Shown: positions 35,707-47,177 of the stretch, in pieces
Position numbering within the stretch: position 1 is the stretch's first letter
Layout of the letters: each line of letters starts with the position of its first letter
Source: Pterobdella sp. o SKG-2022
Lineage: Eukaryota; Annelida; Clitellata; Hirudinida; Piscicolidae
Reading direction: 5' to 3'
DNA: 64,000 bases
Assembly (NCBI GenBank): GCA_964035795.1
Contig: OZ038322.1
Location: 18,268,674-18,332,673 of the forward strand
The notes under the pieces: generated by a model
Seen by the model: only the letters and a program-made list of their open reading frames with translations
Told to the model about the DNA's origin: nothing
Database searches by the model: none
Program-made: the position numbers and the translations under genes

Positions 35707-38700
35707 CAAGTGATTATTAAAAAGTAATGGCGAAATTTTAACAACTAGAGCTAAAAATGATACAAATAAAAATAATGTATGCCCTTCATTATAATGGTAT
35801 TAAACCGAGTTTCACAAACCATTAAACCACTTTAATTATAAATAAAAATTAGCTTACAAATAACGTGGTAAAATACACACAAAAGTTTATAGCGGAGCTT
35901 ATCCATTTTGAGAAAATCATCATCAGGAAGAGATTTTCTAGGAAACCCAAAAGCTCCATAATAAACTGTTGTATTTCACCACTTTGATTATAATGTTGAA
36001 CGTTAAGGAGATAAGGACTAATAATTGCTTTAAAACACAGCTCTGAAATTATTCACTAACGAAGCTTTTCATTTCGAATAATCATTAAATATCGCTTTTT
36101 TAAAACGAAAAACTTCGTTAATAAGTAACCTTAAAATTTATCGTTTTTTTTCTTTTAATGATAATATGAAATAAATTTGTCTTAAGTAATATTAAAAAAA
36201 TAGAAATAAAAAGTTTCCAATATTAGATTAAATATCAAAATGATATGAATGTTAAAACTAATGAAATGATTTCTTGTCTGAAATAGATACAAACAACACT
36301 TGATAATCTATTATACTCAATATTACTCAACACTATAATGTTTACCTAAAAAACATGCTACAAGAATTACAATACTAATTGACCTCGACCTTACAAGTTT
36401 CTAGACCATCTTGTAATAAATTCCATGCATAACTTAAATGATTATTAAAAACAAATATTTAGTTCTAACGTTCATGTAAATCCTGCAATGTATTTTATAT
36501 TGGTCAAGAAGTGAAGATGACGAAGAAGAAGATGGAGGTGATGGCAATGATTCGATGTAGATGAGCATGTTGATGATGATAGTGATGAACAAGTTATTGA
36601 GGGAAAACACTTCAGTGGATGTGCTCCACCTCCAAGTCACCTTGCATGGAAAGTTAATTAAGATAAAAAACTTAATGAAATCATAAAATAATTCATACAA
36701 GTCATGCTAACATGGAAATGATCTTGAACTATACTGTTGAGTTTTTTTTTATAATGGATGAAACAAATTACAATTGCTTGAAACATATTTGATGTTTATC
36801 CACAAAAAACACAAACCTACTCATAAAACTTAGTTTATCAGGTTAATTCGTTAAATAGGAATGAGATACAAACTTTATTGAGTGAGAAAAAAGAATGAGC
36901 CAGAAGACTGACACCAACACTCCTTGTTGACCTAGGAAGCAATCATATATCAATCAGTGTGAATCACTACCCTCGAGAATGTGATTTAAAAAACATTTCA
37001 GGCTTATATCTTCATTGAAACAGTTTTTTGATATCTATTTTATATCATTGTCAGGTGACTAATATAAACTCATTATTACTCAATCCTTCAACCTTTTTTA
37101 AATCTATATATTATATAGTGAAGCATACAATAATTAATTCTTAATTCTCAATATTAAATATAAATTTTGAATAAATATTCAGACAAAATATACATTTGCA
37201 ATCTTGTAGTTAATTGGATTTAGAAGCCATATATAGATTGTCGTGACTGGATTTGAAATCATATTTTTCAGAAAGCTGTACTAATGGAAAAAAGCTTGTC
37301 TGTTAGATTAAACCAGAATATTAGGTTACTGATGGAATTGGTTTTGTTAAAAAAGAACTCATAAAATGAAATAGACTTGAGCTCAAAAAGAATGACACAT
37401 TTTTGAGCAAATTTAGCAGTTAATCATAAACACACTTAAACCATTATATAAACCAACATTATGTAATGAAAAACATCAATTGAGAGGAAGTTTTTAATAC
37501 ATTTATTGAAAACCAATAGCTATAATTTTTGATAAATTTCGTCTTATCATAAACCGTCAAAGAAAAAAAAACCAAAATTATACTTTCAAATTGTGGCACT
37601 GTTGCAAAAAATTTCAACTTTCATTGTTGAAATGTTTCGTTATTTTATGTACTCTAAATAGGTGAGATTTTCTAGAAAATTTTCAAAAGATTTTAATATA
37701 TGCTCCCTGGTTTATTATTATTAATATCACATAGGGTTGACATCATATTAATAAAGTATAGATACCTGCATTATTAATTTATTAGTGTTAAATTTAAAAG
37801 AGTATTCCTCCAAATCCATTTAATCAATTTATGAAATCCTTTCAGTGTCACATTTGAGCATATAAAAATTTCTTCTTTCAATTCTAAACTTATATTGTAA
37901 AAAAATCAGTAAGATGAAATTCTAAAATAATTTAAAATGAAGACTATAATATAACAAGTAAACTAAACCTAATAAAACCAACTGTATTAAACTTTAAACA
38001 CAAAACCAACCTCAAAACAGACAGCTGCAAAAAAAGAGAAGAAGCAGAAGCAAATAATGCATTCATCAAATTGACCCTCCAAGCTGGAGTGTTGAATGGT
38101 ATGGCGAGGAAAAGCCTAGCTGCAATGGTAAACAGAGGGTAACCAGGTGGGTGTGCTACCTAAAAAAGATTGTTTTTTAAATTTTTATTGCCATTTTATG
38201 CATTGTTTTATTGATATTCATTCGCATGAAAATTCAAAGGTTATATGAAAAAATTAATTGCATTTTGATGTTGTGGTATTTTTTATGATAAAATAAAGTA
38301 ACAGTATAATTCAAAGTTGATTAATTTTGTTATGAATTTTTAATCGTACCCCCAATTCATAAGCAGCTGTGATAAGCTCTCCTGCAAAAAGGTTTTATGG
38401 AATGTGTATTATAATTAAGTTCATTCAAAGTGCTTTAAACAAAACATTTAGACAAATGAATAAAGCTCAATAATTTTTAAATAAAACCCTTAGTTAATCA
38501 TCAAGTTTTTTTGAAATCATATTGAATAGTTTCACAGAATTTTTACATTCATCAAATAAAAGTTCAATTTTATTGTAATGTTTTTTATTTCATGAAAATT
38601 CAGAAAAATTCTCAATCATGTCGTCAACAAAATATTACTTCACTGAAAAAATTAAATACCTGAATCTCCTCCAGTAACAGAAGGATGTAAGGTGTATAAA

Positions 38701-38944
38701 TAAACAAAAAAAAGGGGTAGTGAGCAATAAAAGCATGTCCAAAAATCATCTGTCCACCGGCCTCTATCCAGTCTTTCGCCTCCAAAATTTTTATTCTTTT
38801 CTCCGCTTTATAGTACATAAAAAGTTAATGAGAAATCTCAGGTTAATTTGAAAATGAAATTTTTTCTTTGAAGTAGGAGCACTAAATTTTTAATGATTTT
38901 TTAAATAAATTATACCTTTCATCTTTTTTTGTTTTATAATCACT
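29203..38944 (-). CDS. TMEM260: TMEM260, ER protein O-mannosyltransferase
   Basis: Multi-pass ER enzyme (DUF2723 family) that O-mannosylates IPT domains of receptors such as plexins and MET. Many minus-strand exons. In order: YTLHPSVTGGDS (ends 38660), GELITAAYELG (near 38390), VAHPPGYPLFTIAARLF (38040-38159), TWRWSTSTEVFSLNNLF (about 36466-36645), LSFLMGLSLTNQHTVVF (35530-35640), LLPYLYLPVSSLLG with SWGDQGS and YGTFRL (35116-35313), a helix exon 34575-34699, FFCMLCNLSLQNPLHAG (32000-32120), ERFWLQCDIG (about 31800), then luminal C-terminal exons near 30640-30820 (FPGDRWALISGSDDF), 30235-30460 (SSWNTTYQTWPYG, ERVVNDEMW), 29760-29950 (ENFPAFWHKNFALSCERLL), 29480-29560 and 29203-29328. The acidic DSG/E loop of the GT-C fold is kept (GGDSGE). 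The first exon is uncertain: ATG-AAA near 38944 fits by phase. Most exon edges are approximate. Confidence 0.9.
32571..32690 (+). repeat. Dispersed repeat, copy A
   Basis: In a TMEM260 intron. This stretch (AACGAAAAACATCAAATAAG to the A-rich end) is closely matched by 37458-37580 in another TMEM260 intron, including TTTTTAATACATTTATTGA and CTTATCATAAA-CGT. Partial copies occur inverted at about 13036-13075 (transferrin intron) and direct at about 53101-53127. Non-coding; origin unknown. Confidence 0.65.
35669..35703. repeat. (TA)n microsatellite
   Basis: An uninterrupted run of about 16-17 AT dinucleotides in a TMEM260 intron, just upstream (on the minus strand) of the exon at 35530-35640. 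Confidence 0.9.
36057..36119. repeat. Short inverted repeat
   Basis: AACGAAGCTTTTC at the left faces GAAAAACTTCGTT at the right across about 35 bases, in a TMEM260 intron. The arms resemble the AAGCTTTTCGT ends of the foldback at 10413-10601, so the two may be related. Confidence 0.45.
37458..37580 (+). repeat. Dispersed repeat, copy B
   Basis: Second long copy of the element described at 32571-32690, same orientation, about 4.9 kb away. By eye roughly 75-80% of bases match over about 110 positions. Confidence 0.65.
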
Positions 38945-40759
38945 AGCGGAGTCAATTTTGTAGCGTCTTCTCATTTTTGAGTATAAAATTTTAAAAATAT
39001 ATCATGCAGCTTCGAGTTGTAGCACTTAATATTCATCTAAATGCCATTTCTATTTTTTTTGAAAAGTTATAAATTTAAAAAAGAATTTTTTAATTTTATA
39101 TAGGCAAATATATTTTTATTATTTTTTAAGCGAATAACTAGTAAATAAAATTACCGAAGTTAAGCTAACGTCTGATAGGTTTTTCACTCTGTTCAATCAA
39201 ATAAAAGCTGAAAATTTATTTTATAAAAATTATATACAAAAACCTGAGGCTATTTCTGAAATTATTTGTTGACGTACACATTGTACACGCGACGTATAAG
39301 CAGCCTAAGTTAAGCCATATTTTTTTAAACGTAGTTATTTCTTTTTATTTATGTAGTCAACTTTAATATTACTCGTTTTTTAATTCACCGCAAAACTCTG
39401 AAGTTTAAATTTACTATTCAATGACACGAGGTTCGGTCTAATGAAAAAATTCTACTTAATTTTTTGAACTATTTATTTAAATCGAAGTTATTTTTGTAAA
39501 TTTTCAATATTCGATTCGAAAAAAATTCCATCAGACGTTGAAAGAATTTCAGATCTGATTTTAGTAATATGTACAACGTCCCCTTATAGACAAGAACCTT
39601 TTTTACATGAACCTGATCAAAAGAAGAAAATAAGAATACTTCAAAATGAGACAGGAAATTCCACTTGACATCAACATTTTTTTTGATAATTTAAAATACT
39701 TCAATGATTTACAAATTTTTAAATTTCTGTAGATTTAAAACATATTGAAAATACATTTTAAATTGATTTTCAGTTATAAATCGTTTATTTGTAATTATAT
39801 GAAAAACATCAATTAGCTTCGACATGCCCATTACCAACTCCATACTCTCATAAAGCTTTGTGTTTGAAAGCATAAGAAGCGTAACGACGTGTGATTATAG
39901 TAATAGAACCTCACAAATTAATTATACTTACTACCATATCTCCAGATTGAAATTTATTTTGAGAAGAACAACTGAGTAGGTATGCATGTATATATATCCA
40001 TGGTGCACTAGTAAGATGCAAGAAAAAAAGGTTTAAGGGGATAAAAAGATGCCTTCATAAGGAAGAGCTTGGCTTCAAAAATTTTAATTGCTTTTGTTGA
40101 TGACGGAGGTGGGTTCATTGACTTCAAATAATTTAATTAATTTTCTTTTAATTTACTTTTACATCAAAGATAACAATAAAATTAGTCTAAATTCAGAATG
40201 AAAATAACTGAAATAAAGAATTAAGATAAAACTGTATTTTTGAATATTAAAATGTTTTCACAGGTATTGTTTATAAATTTCAAACCTATAAATCATTTTT
40301 TAATTGATTTCACAAAAAATGTATAGCTTATATCACGTAAGGGATCAAAATAAATAACAAACCATACAAAAACGTGACATGAAAGCATTACACAAGCATT
40401 ATCATTCGATAAATATTCCATTGAACGATAAACCGAAATCAACAATAACTCAAATGATGAAACTCACTAATTAAAGTAATTAAAATTTATTTTTAATTAT
40501 TATTTGAATTACTTTTTGAAAAATGAGCTCTGAACAAAGAAAGATTAAGCCTAGAAAAATGTGGCACTTCTCATTGTTATAAATATCTTGGAATATTTTT
40601 TTGTTTAATCTAAAAACAAAATTTCACTTCAAAATGGTCGTAACTCAGTGAAACATCGTGCATGCTTGTTATATGGCTGTCCACAAGAGGTTTTCTTGGG
40701 ACTGTCTTGAAAATAAAATTTATCATGTGTTTTTAAGCTTGTAAATTTAACTTAATTTC

Positions 40760-40805
40760 AAGTTAAATTATAAGATGAGTTTAAGTTAAATAATAAGATG
40801 AGTTT
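40760..40805. repeat. 23-base tandem duplication
   Basis: Two adjacent copies of AAGTTAAATTATAAGATGAG plus TTT, differing at one position. Confidence 0.75.
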
Positions 40806-43159
40806 CAAATTTTTTTGGTTTTTGTTGTTGGAAAACTTTTTTGTTGTGAAACTTTGTTTTTGTTGTAAAATTCTCATGTTGTTGCGTCCAGGGATCAAGC
40901 TCGAAAAGCGCTTGACCACTGCATTCATAATTAAAACTTGGTAGTCTAGATTTATTTCATTGGGTTTGTGTGGTCAGCTTTTTTTTTAAGTTTTTGAAAT
41001 TTTATCTCATCAGTTACTTCCTTTTTGTGTTTTTGGTATGAAAAGTTAGTACAAACAAGCAAGAATATAAACACTATTGTGGGTTGTGTTTTGCATTTCT
41101 TTCAATAAATTTTGTGAAAAGGTTAAAAAACCTATAACGTCTGCATCGAAATTCATTTTTACGGATTTTTAAATGAGAAAAAGTTATTCAAAAATTATAT
41201 AATGAAATCTGCCATAATTTATTATTCAATAAAACTCTCGATCTTTCATTATCAGGTGAATGTTTAATAATTATTTGCGGGTTTTAATATATTAAAAATG
41301 AATTTTATAAAACAATTTTCACCCATTGAATAATAATATTCCAAAATTATTTGATTAAAATAAAGATTAATTGAACTTCACACAACGCTAAAATAGAATT
41401 CAAAAATTTTTAATATGTCTTCCTCACACACATATCAAGTTTTAATTCAAAAAATTCTCAGCCGATGTCGTGTAATATAATAAAACAGAGTTTGAAAGAG
41501 TCATAACCACTTTAAAGTATTATTCCAGAAGTGTCATGAAAATGTTCGCAAATTATTATTAAGTTTATCATACTCTTTCTATTATTGTGGGTCAATGCGA
41601 TGATTATTATTGGATGTAGTTCGAATGATGTATCGATAGGCGTGAAAGAATCCACTTTAAAATTCAAATAAGAATGCTTGCTTTCATCCAGCCTATCATA
41701 TGAAATAGTAGACTACGTACATATTATCGTATTAATATTCTATTAGGCATGTGTGTGCTTAAGTTTTCTGTGAAATATGTGGTATTGAGAGACTAGGTGT
41801 ACACTGAAGTTAATTTCACTGACCCTGTGTTTATGGTCTTTTTTGAACTTTGTATGTGTTTCAAAACAGAAAAAAATTTCATTTTTTACTATTACATTAT
41901 TTTTTGTTTTTGATGGTTGAAATTTTTCATTATTATATAAATTATTATATTATATAAATAATTTCTCATTTCCTTAGTATCAAACATTTTTTTTGCTTTT
42001 TTCAAAATTATTGATAGCATTTTTGATGTTTTTAAACTAAATTTTTACGAGATTTTCACAGTTTTTGGTGTGCAACAGTCAAAAGTCGGAATTGACAACG
42101 GCTAGACTGATTGGAATGAACGTAGAAGTTGAACTTTCATTTTTTTTTATACTTTGAATCAAGACTCAAAATATAAATACTTTTGAAAAACTGCCTTTAA
42201 AATTTTTATTTAAACTATACTTTTTAAAAAAATTCTAACTTATATTTAAAATTTAATTTTTCTGAATGTATGAAAAAATTTGAAATAATCACTTTGAAAT
42301 CAATGGAAACATCAAAGATGTTAAAGTAAAGGAAAAGTGCTGATTCTGGAACAGCATGGAATAAAATCAATATGAAAGGCAGATAAAAAAGATAAATTGG
42401 TCTATTCAATGTACCAAAGTAAACAGTAATAAGCGAATAAAAAATTACTCTTTAAATAATTCAGTGCTAATCGCATATAATACTGTTTTTATCCATTAGT
42501 ATTTAGTAGGTCGTTAACCACCAAACCGTTATAAATGCTATTTCAGTCAATTTTTGGTCACGCTTATCACTAATTTAGATGCTTTATTTTTAAATATTGC
42601 AAAAAATCTATAAATAGAAGTTTTTAATGAAAGATTCAGTAAAGGTAAAAGTCGAGAAGGTTTGTTTTCTTGGAGCTTTCGATGCACCAATGACATTAAG
42701 CTATTTACATCTGTTTGAACTTTTAGTTATCATGAAAAATAAATTTTAAATTTAGCGTTATGTTTTGAAGCGTAAAAATATTTTTCAGGCTGGCAATTAT
42801 TCTTGATAAAAGTAAAAACAAATTTAAATTGAATGCTCCATCCCATTCTTTTAAACAGCCTTCTCATCAGTGTTCGGGTATTATCGAAAATTATGATGAC
42901 AGTTTTTTTCAAAACTTCCATAATTAGTTTTACTTTGAATCATTTGTAGCACGATCGATCCTTCATTGAAGGCTAGCAAATCATTCGGAATAATTGGTTG
43001 AGCTCACCTGGATCGTTAGAAAAGCTTGCACCTTTGTAGATTTTGGATGTTCGAATTAAGACTCGTGACTTTTGAAGTTGTCCATCAACTGTTGGTTTTA
43101 AATTCGCTTGTTTATGCTGTTGGTCCTAACCAGGTTTCGATCAGAGAAAGTTCGATGTT

Positions 43160-43405
43160 TACTATTGAAAACATAACGTTTTTTCACTGACCAATAGGGT
43201 TGAAGCAGATTTGGACTAGGTTTTTTAATTTGCTATTTCTCCCGCTTAGAAAGCATTGTTTTGGTTTCGTTTTGCTATTTTTCATCAGCATTTTTTAAAT
43301 AAATGATATCATTTAAATTTTCAAATTGGTCACAAATTCATACAAATGGGTCCACATCTGCTTCAACCCTATTGGTAAGTGAAAAAGACCTTATGTTTTC
43401 TATAG
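43160..43405. mobile_element. Foldback/MITE-like element with about 58-base arms
   Basis: The left arm (about 43160-43217, with CACTGACCAATAGGGTTGAA and GCAGATTTGGAC) is matched in reverse complement by about 43349-43405 (GTCCACATCTGCTTCAACCC and TATTGGTAAGTGAAAAA). Only a few mismatches over about 58 bases. The centre is about 130 bases, with no coding capacity. Confidence 0.7.
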
Positions 43406-46400
43406 TCAGCGTAAAGTGCTTGTGAGTTTGAGCTCTAACCTTTCAAATTCCACGTTTTTTATGTGAAACTAACTATCAAATTCACTATTAACGATGTAAG
43501 TCTAAAAATTATGTGGTAGAATACAACATGAATTTGTTCAAAAATCTATTAAGAGCTACTCACAATGCCATTCATAAAGCTCCATCCCATAGTCGTTGAA
43601 ATCCAGCTTTGAAAAGTTTCTATGTAAACGTAAATGTTAAATTCACTTTTAATGTTTTTTTATTGAAAAATATTTTTTATACTTGAAAAATTCGACAAGA
43701 TAATGTTTAAAAAAAGGGTTTAGCTTAAAATTAAATAGAAAATTTTAACGATTATAATTGTCTTTATGATCATGGTCTCAGATGAATTATTAATTTCGAT
43801 TGTTATTTTGCATGTAACCGTTTTCAAAATCGTTGATTTATTTGAACGTATTTCTGGTGGTAGCTGTTGTCATTATAATCTTCCAACTCTCAGTAAGGTT
43901 TATATCAAGTAAGGTTTATGTTGAGTTTAATGAAAAGATAGTTCTTCAAGTACTCCTTTTTTGGAATTATTTTATAAATTTCTCTGAGCAAATAATGCTT
44001 ATTTATTTATTCAAAAAAGTTTCTTACAAAACTCAAATGAAAAATTCATTCAAAATGTTATAATTGAAAAGAATGCTTCCTTGGTACAGTCACGATGGGA
44101 ATTATTTAAAACTTTTCTCTATTATATCAGGAAAGAAAAAGAAAAATAAATTTATAAACTTTCTAAAAAACTTTTACTTTTGAAATATTAGTATTTTTCA
44201 TGGATTTTTTGAGAGAAGCAAAATGTTGAAAATTTTTATACAAAAAACTCATATGCCCATCATGAATGATACTTGGCATGTAAAAAATTGGGAAAAAAAC
44301 CTTGAATATGCAAAGTCAATGCCCGTTAACTAAGCTGATTGGGGTGATCTTGAAAAAGTTCGGGATGTGTTACAACGTTTAGAGTTTGCAGGGTGTCTTC
44401 GATGAAAACTAATGGGTATCTTTAACTTAAACAACAAAAGAACCAGTTAATTAATAATGTAAAAACAAGTTACTCAAAAAGTTTGTGTTGCTTAATAAAA
44501 GTTTTCTGCACTATAATTGATATATAATAACTAAAAGCACGCATAAAGGTCCTATTTGAAAGGTGGCTGAAATTGAAAAATAAACAAAATTATTCTACTA
44601 ATGCGTCTTTTCAAAAACGATACAAAATGCATTATGAAGATGGAAACAACATTCACTTAGGTATCGAAGGCTGAAGAAAAATTTTAAAACTCAAAAACTA
44701 TCTTTTTTTTGAGATACCTTTTGACACGACTACATTCAATTATTCTCAAATAATTTTGTGGCTATATTTTAAAATATTTGATAATCCAAAGCTTCTTTTT
44801 CAATCAATTTTCAAAGATTTTTGAAAATATACAAGAATGTTTGCTCAAGAAAAATTTAAAATGATTTAAAAGTATTCTACTCAATGTCTGGGCGATATAT
44901 TTGTTCAAACTAAGAGCATTACAGGGGATTTTGTAACATTCAGATGTACATACAAAGCCACTTAGTTCTTCGGAAATATGCAATGCATTTAAAAATTATT
45001 TTAAAAACTTTCAATCGAAAGTTTCATATCTTGTTCAGTGACTAGACAATTGAGGCTTGATATGACTTTTTGCTTCGACTTTAGTTGTATCAACTGAAGA
45101 TCAAAAGAAAAAGATTTATCTCAAAAAACACAAAAGGCTTTTTACTTTTCAAAGATAAACTTTCAAAAAAATATATTTTATTTCATTAATTAAGTCTTTT
45201 TGTAAAAAAAAGTCGAGACAAGAAAAATTTATTTTTTTTTGAAAAACTACTTAATGAATTATGTTTTTAAAAATTTGAATTTCTAACGACATTATAAGAA
45301 AAATCAAATCACCGCCAAACTAAAGCCTTTAAAAATATATCAAGCATATTTAATACGAATCGCCATATTGAAACGTTTCAATATACTAATCTTAGTATCA
45401 TCATGTGCATCAACATAAAATAGAATTGAACGGATAAGCAAAAACAACTGATTTATTATGATAAAAACAAAATTTAAATATTTTTTTAATTAAAGAAACT
45501 CATAAATAACAAAAAATTAATAATCAATGAAAATATAAATAAAACTATGAAAATAGTGATGAAAAGTGTTACAATGTGAATGTCAACAGGCTGTCATTTA
45601 AGCTACGATGGCCCCTCAATAACACCAAATTTTTTTTAAACACAATTCTTTTATTGATAAAAACAACTACATGAAATTCAAAAAGTGAAGTGAACAAACT
45701 GAAAATGAATAACAAAACTAATTAAAACAACTTATAAGAATAAAAGAAAATGGCTTAAATAGAAACAAATCAAATTAATAAAACATGCCTTTCAAGGGTA
45801 TAATGATGTACCGTAAATGAAATTGCATAAAAAAAACAAAACAAAACAAAGAATTCAAATCGAATGAAATAAAAAACAAGATAATAACAGACTAGATTTA
45901 TAACTTGGAGCTGTTCAGAATATATTTTTTCACAAGAGTTCAAATGACTGCTATAGTCCATGCGGTCTTTTATCAATCGCTCTTTTGAATCGTGAACAAT
46001 TCATATTAATGTAAAATCAGTTGATGAATACATATATTGGTTTTTTAAAATTATGACTTGTTGTATTTAATACAAATAGTTCTTTTTGAAGCTTCAGAAT
46101 AACAGCAATAATATTTTTTGTCACTCAAGTATAGTCACACCTTGAGACATGCGGTTTATTGCTCAAGTTTGACAAGGCTTTCAAATTTTTTCGTTTTTCT
46201 CTTTATTTCATTGCTCTCAGAGGTTTTCTCTAAAGCAGTCTGACAATATCATCGAAGGTCTGACCTTTTTATCCAATTACTTTTTACAACAAAAGAAAAC
46301 CTAGGAGTCTTCTCAATTTTTTCCACGTGTCCAAACCAATGTTATGAATACTTTCATATTCAGTTGCATTCACACATTTGTATTTTCAGTTTTGTACCTA

Positions 46401-47177
46401 TACCTGGCTCTTGGGACCAATTCCAAACATTTGGAACACACAACTCATCTGCTTTCATGATTCCAGAGAAATGAAAAAGTTATGAAAACTGACTTTTTAA
46501 TTTATTTTGCTTGGCATTCAAATGCCTTCTAAAATATTGCAAGGTTAATGCAATCATATTTTTATATTTTCCCACAGTTTGGAAACCGGCTTTTTAACAC
46601 TCAAATGTGCTTTGGGTGACCTCAATATGAGGTTTTTTTGCAGTTTGGTGACATGATACCACATTTTTATCATTCATTATTAGATTTCGTTTTCAAGAAA
46701 TTATTCTCAACTTTTTTTTTGATACTTATATATTTCAAAAAACTGTTGATATGATGAGGGATTCAACGTATGAAGTCGATTGGCACTTCATTTTGCAAAA
46801 TTAAGCATTTTTAAAGCTAACAACTTTTTCCATAATGCTTCTATAAAGATGTGTATAAAAGTTGACAAAGTACTTTCTAGAACTATCAGTGTTGTCACTA
46901 TTATAAATTATTGAAAAAATGATTAGAAACATCTTGAACTTCAAAAATTTTATGCACGCCAAGCAATCTAGGAACTAAATGATTTGCAAATGTCTTTTTT
47001 GTTAGTCTTCGATTTTTTTAATTTACAGTTTATTTAATCACATTTAAATTTATTTTTTAAGTTTGAATTTTATATTTTCGTAACAGAAAATAAGAAAAGT
47101 CTGCCAATACTGATGAAAACAAAAATACTCGGATGTTTTGCAATTAAAATCTTTCATTCATCAGTTGATGCTTCGAA

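Larger units (their letters stand above)
38945..47177. other. Gene-poor region of about 8.2 kb
   Basis: No exon with recognisable homology was found on either strand. It holds a 23-base tandem duplication at 40760-40805 and a foldback element at about 43160-43405, listed separately. Short open frames here have the low-complexity Phe/Ile/Lys content expected of AT-rich non-coding DNA. It includes the 5' flanks of TMEM260 (left end) and the 7TM receptor (right end). Confidence 0.5.

Noticed and set aside
38624..38818. Frame reading MIFGHAFIAHYPFFLFIY as the TMEM260 start
   Set aside because: The neighbouring frame gives YTLHPSVTGGDSGEL, which is the conserved TMEM260 segment, so the ATG-led frame is a shadow.
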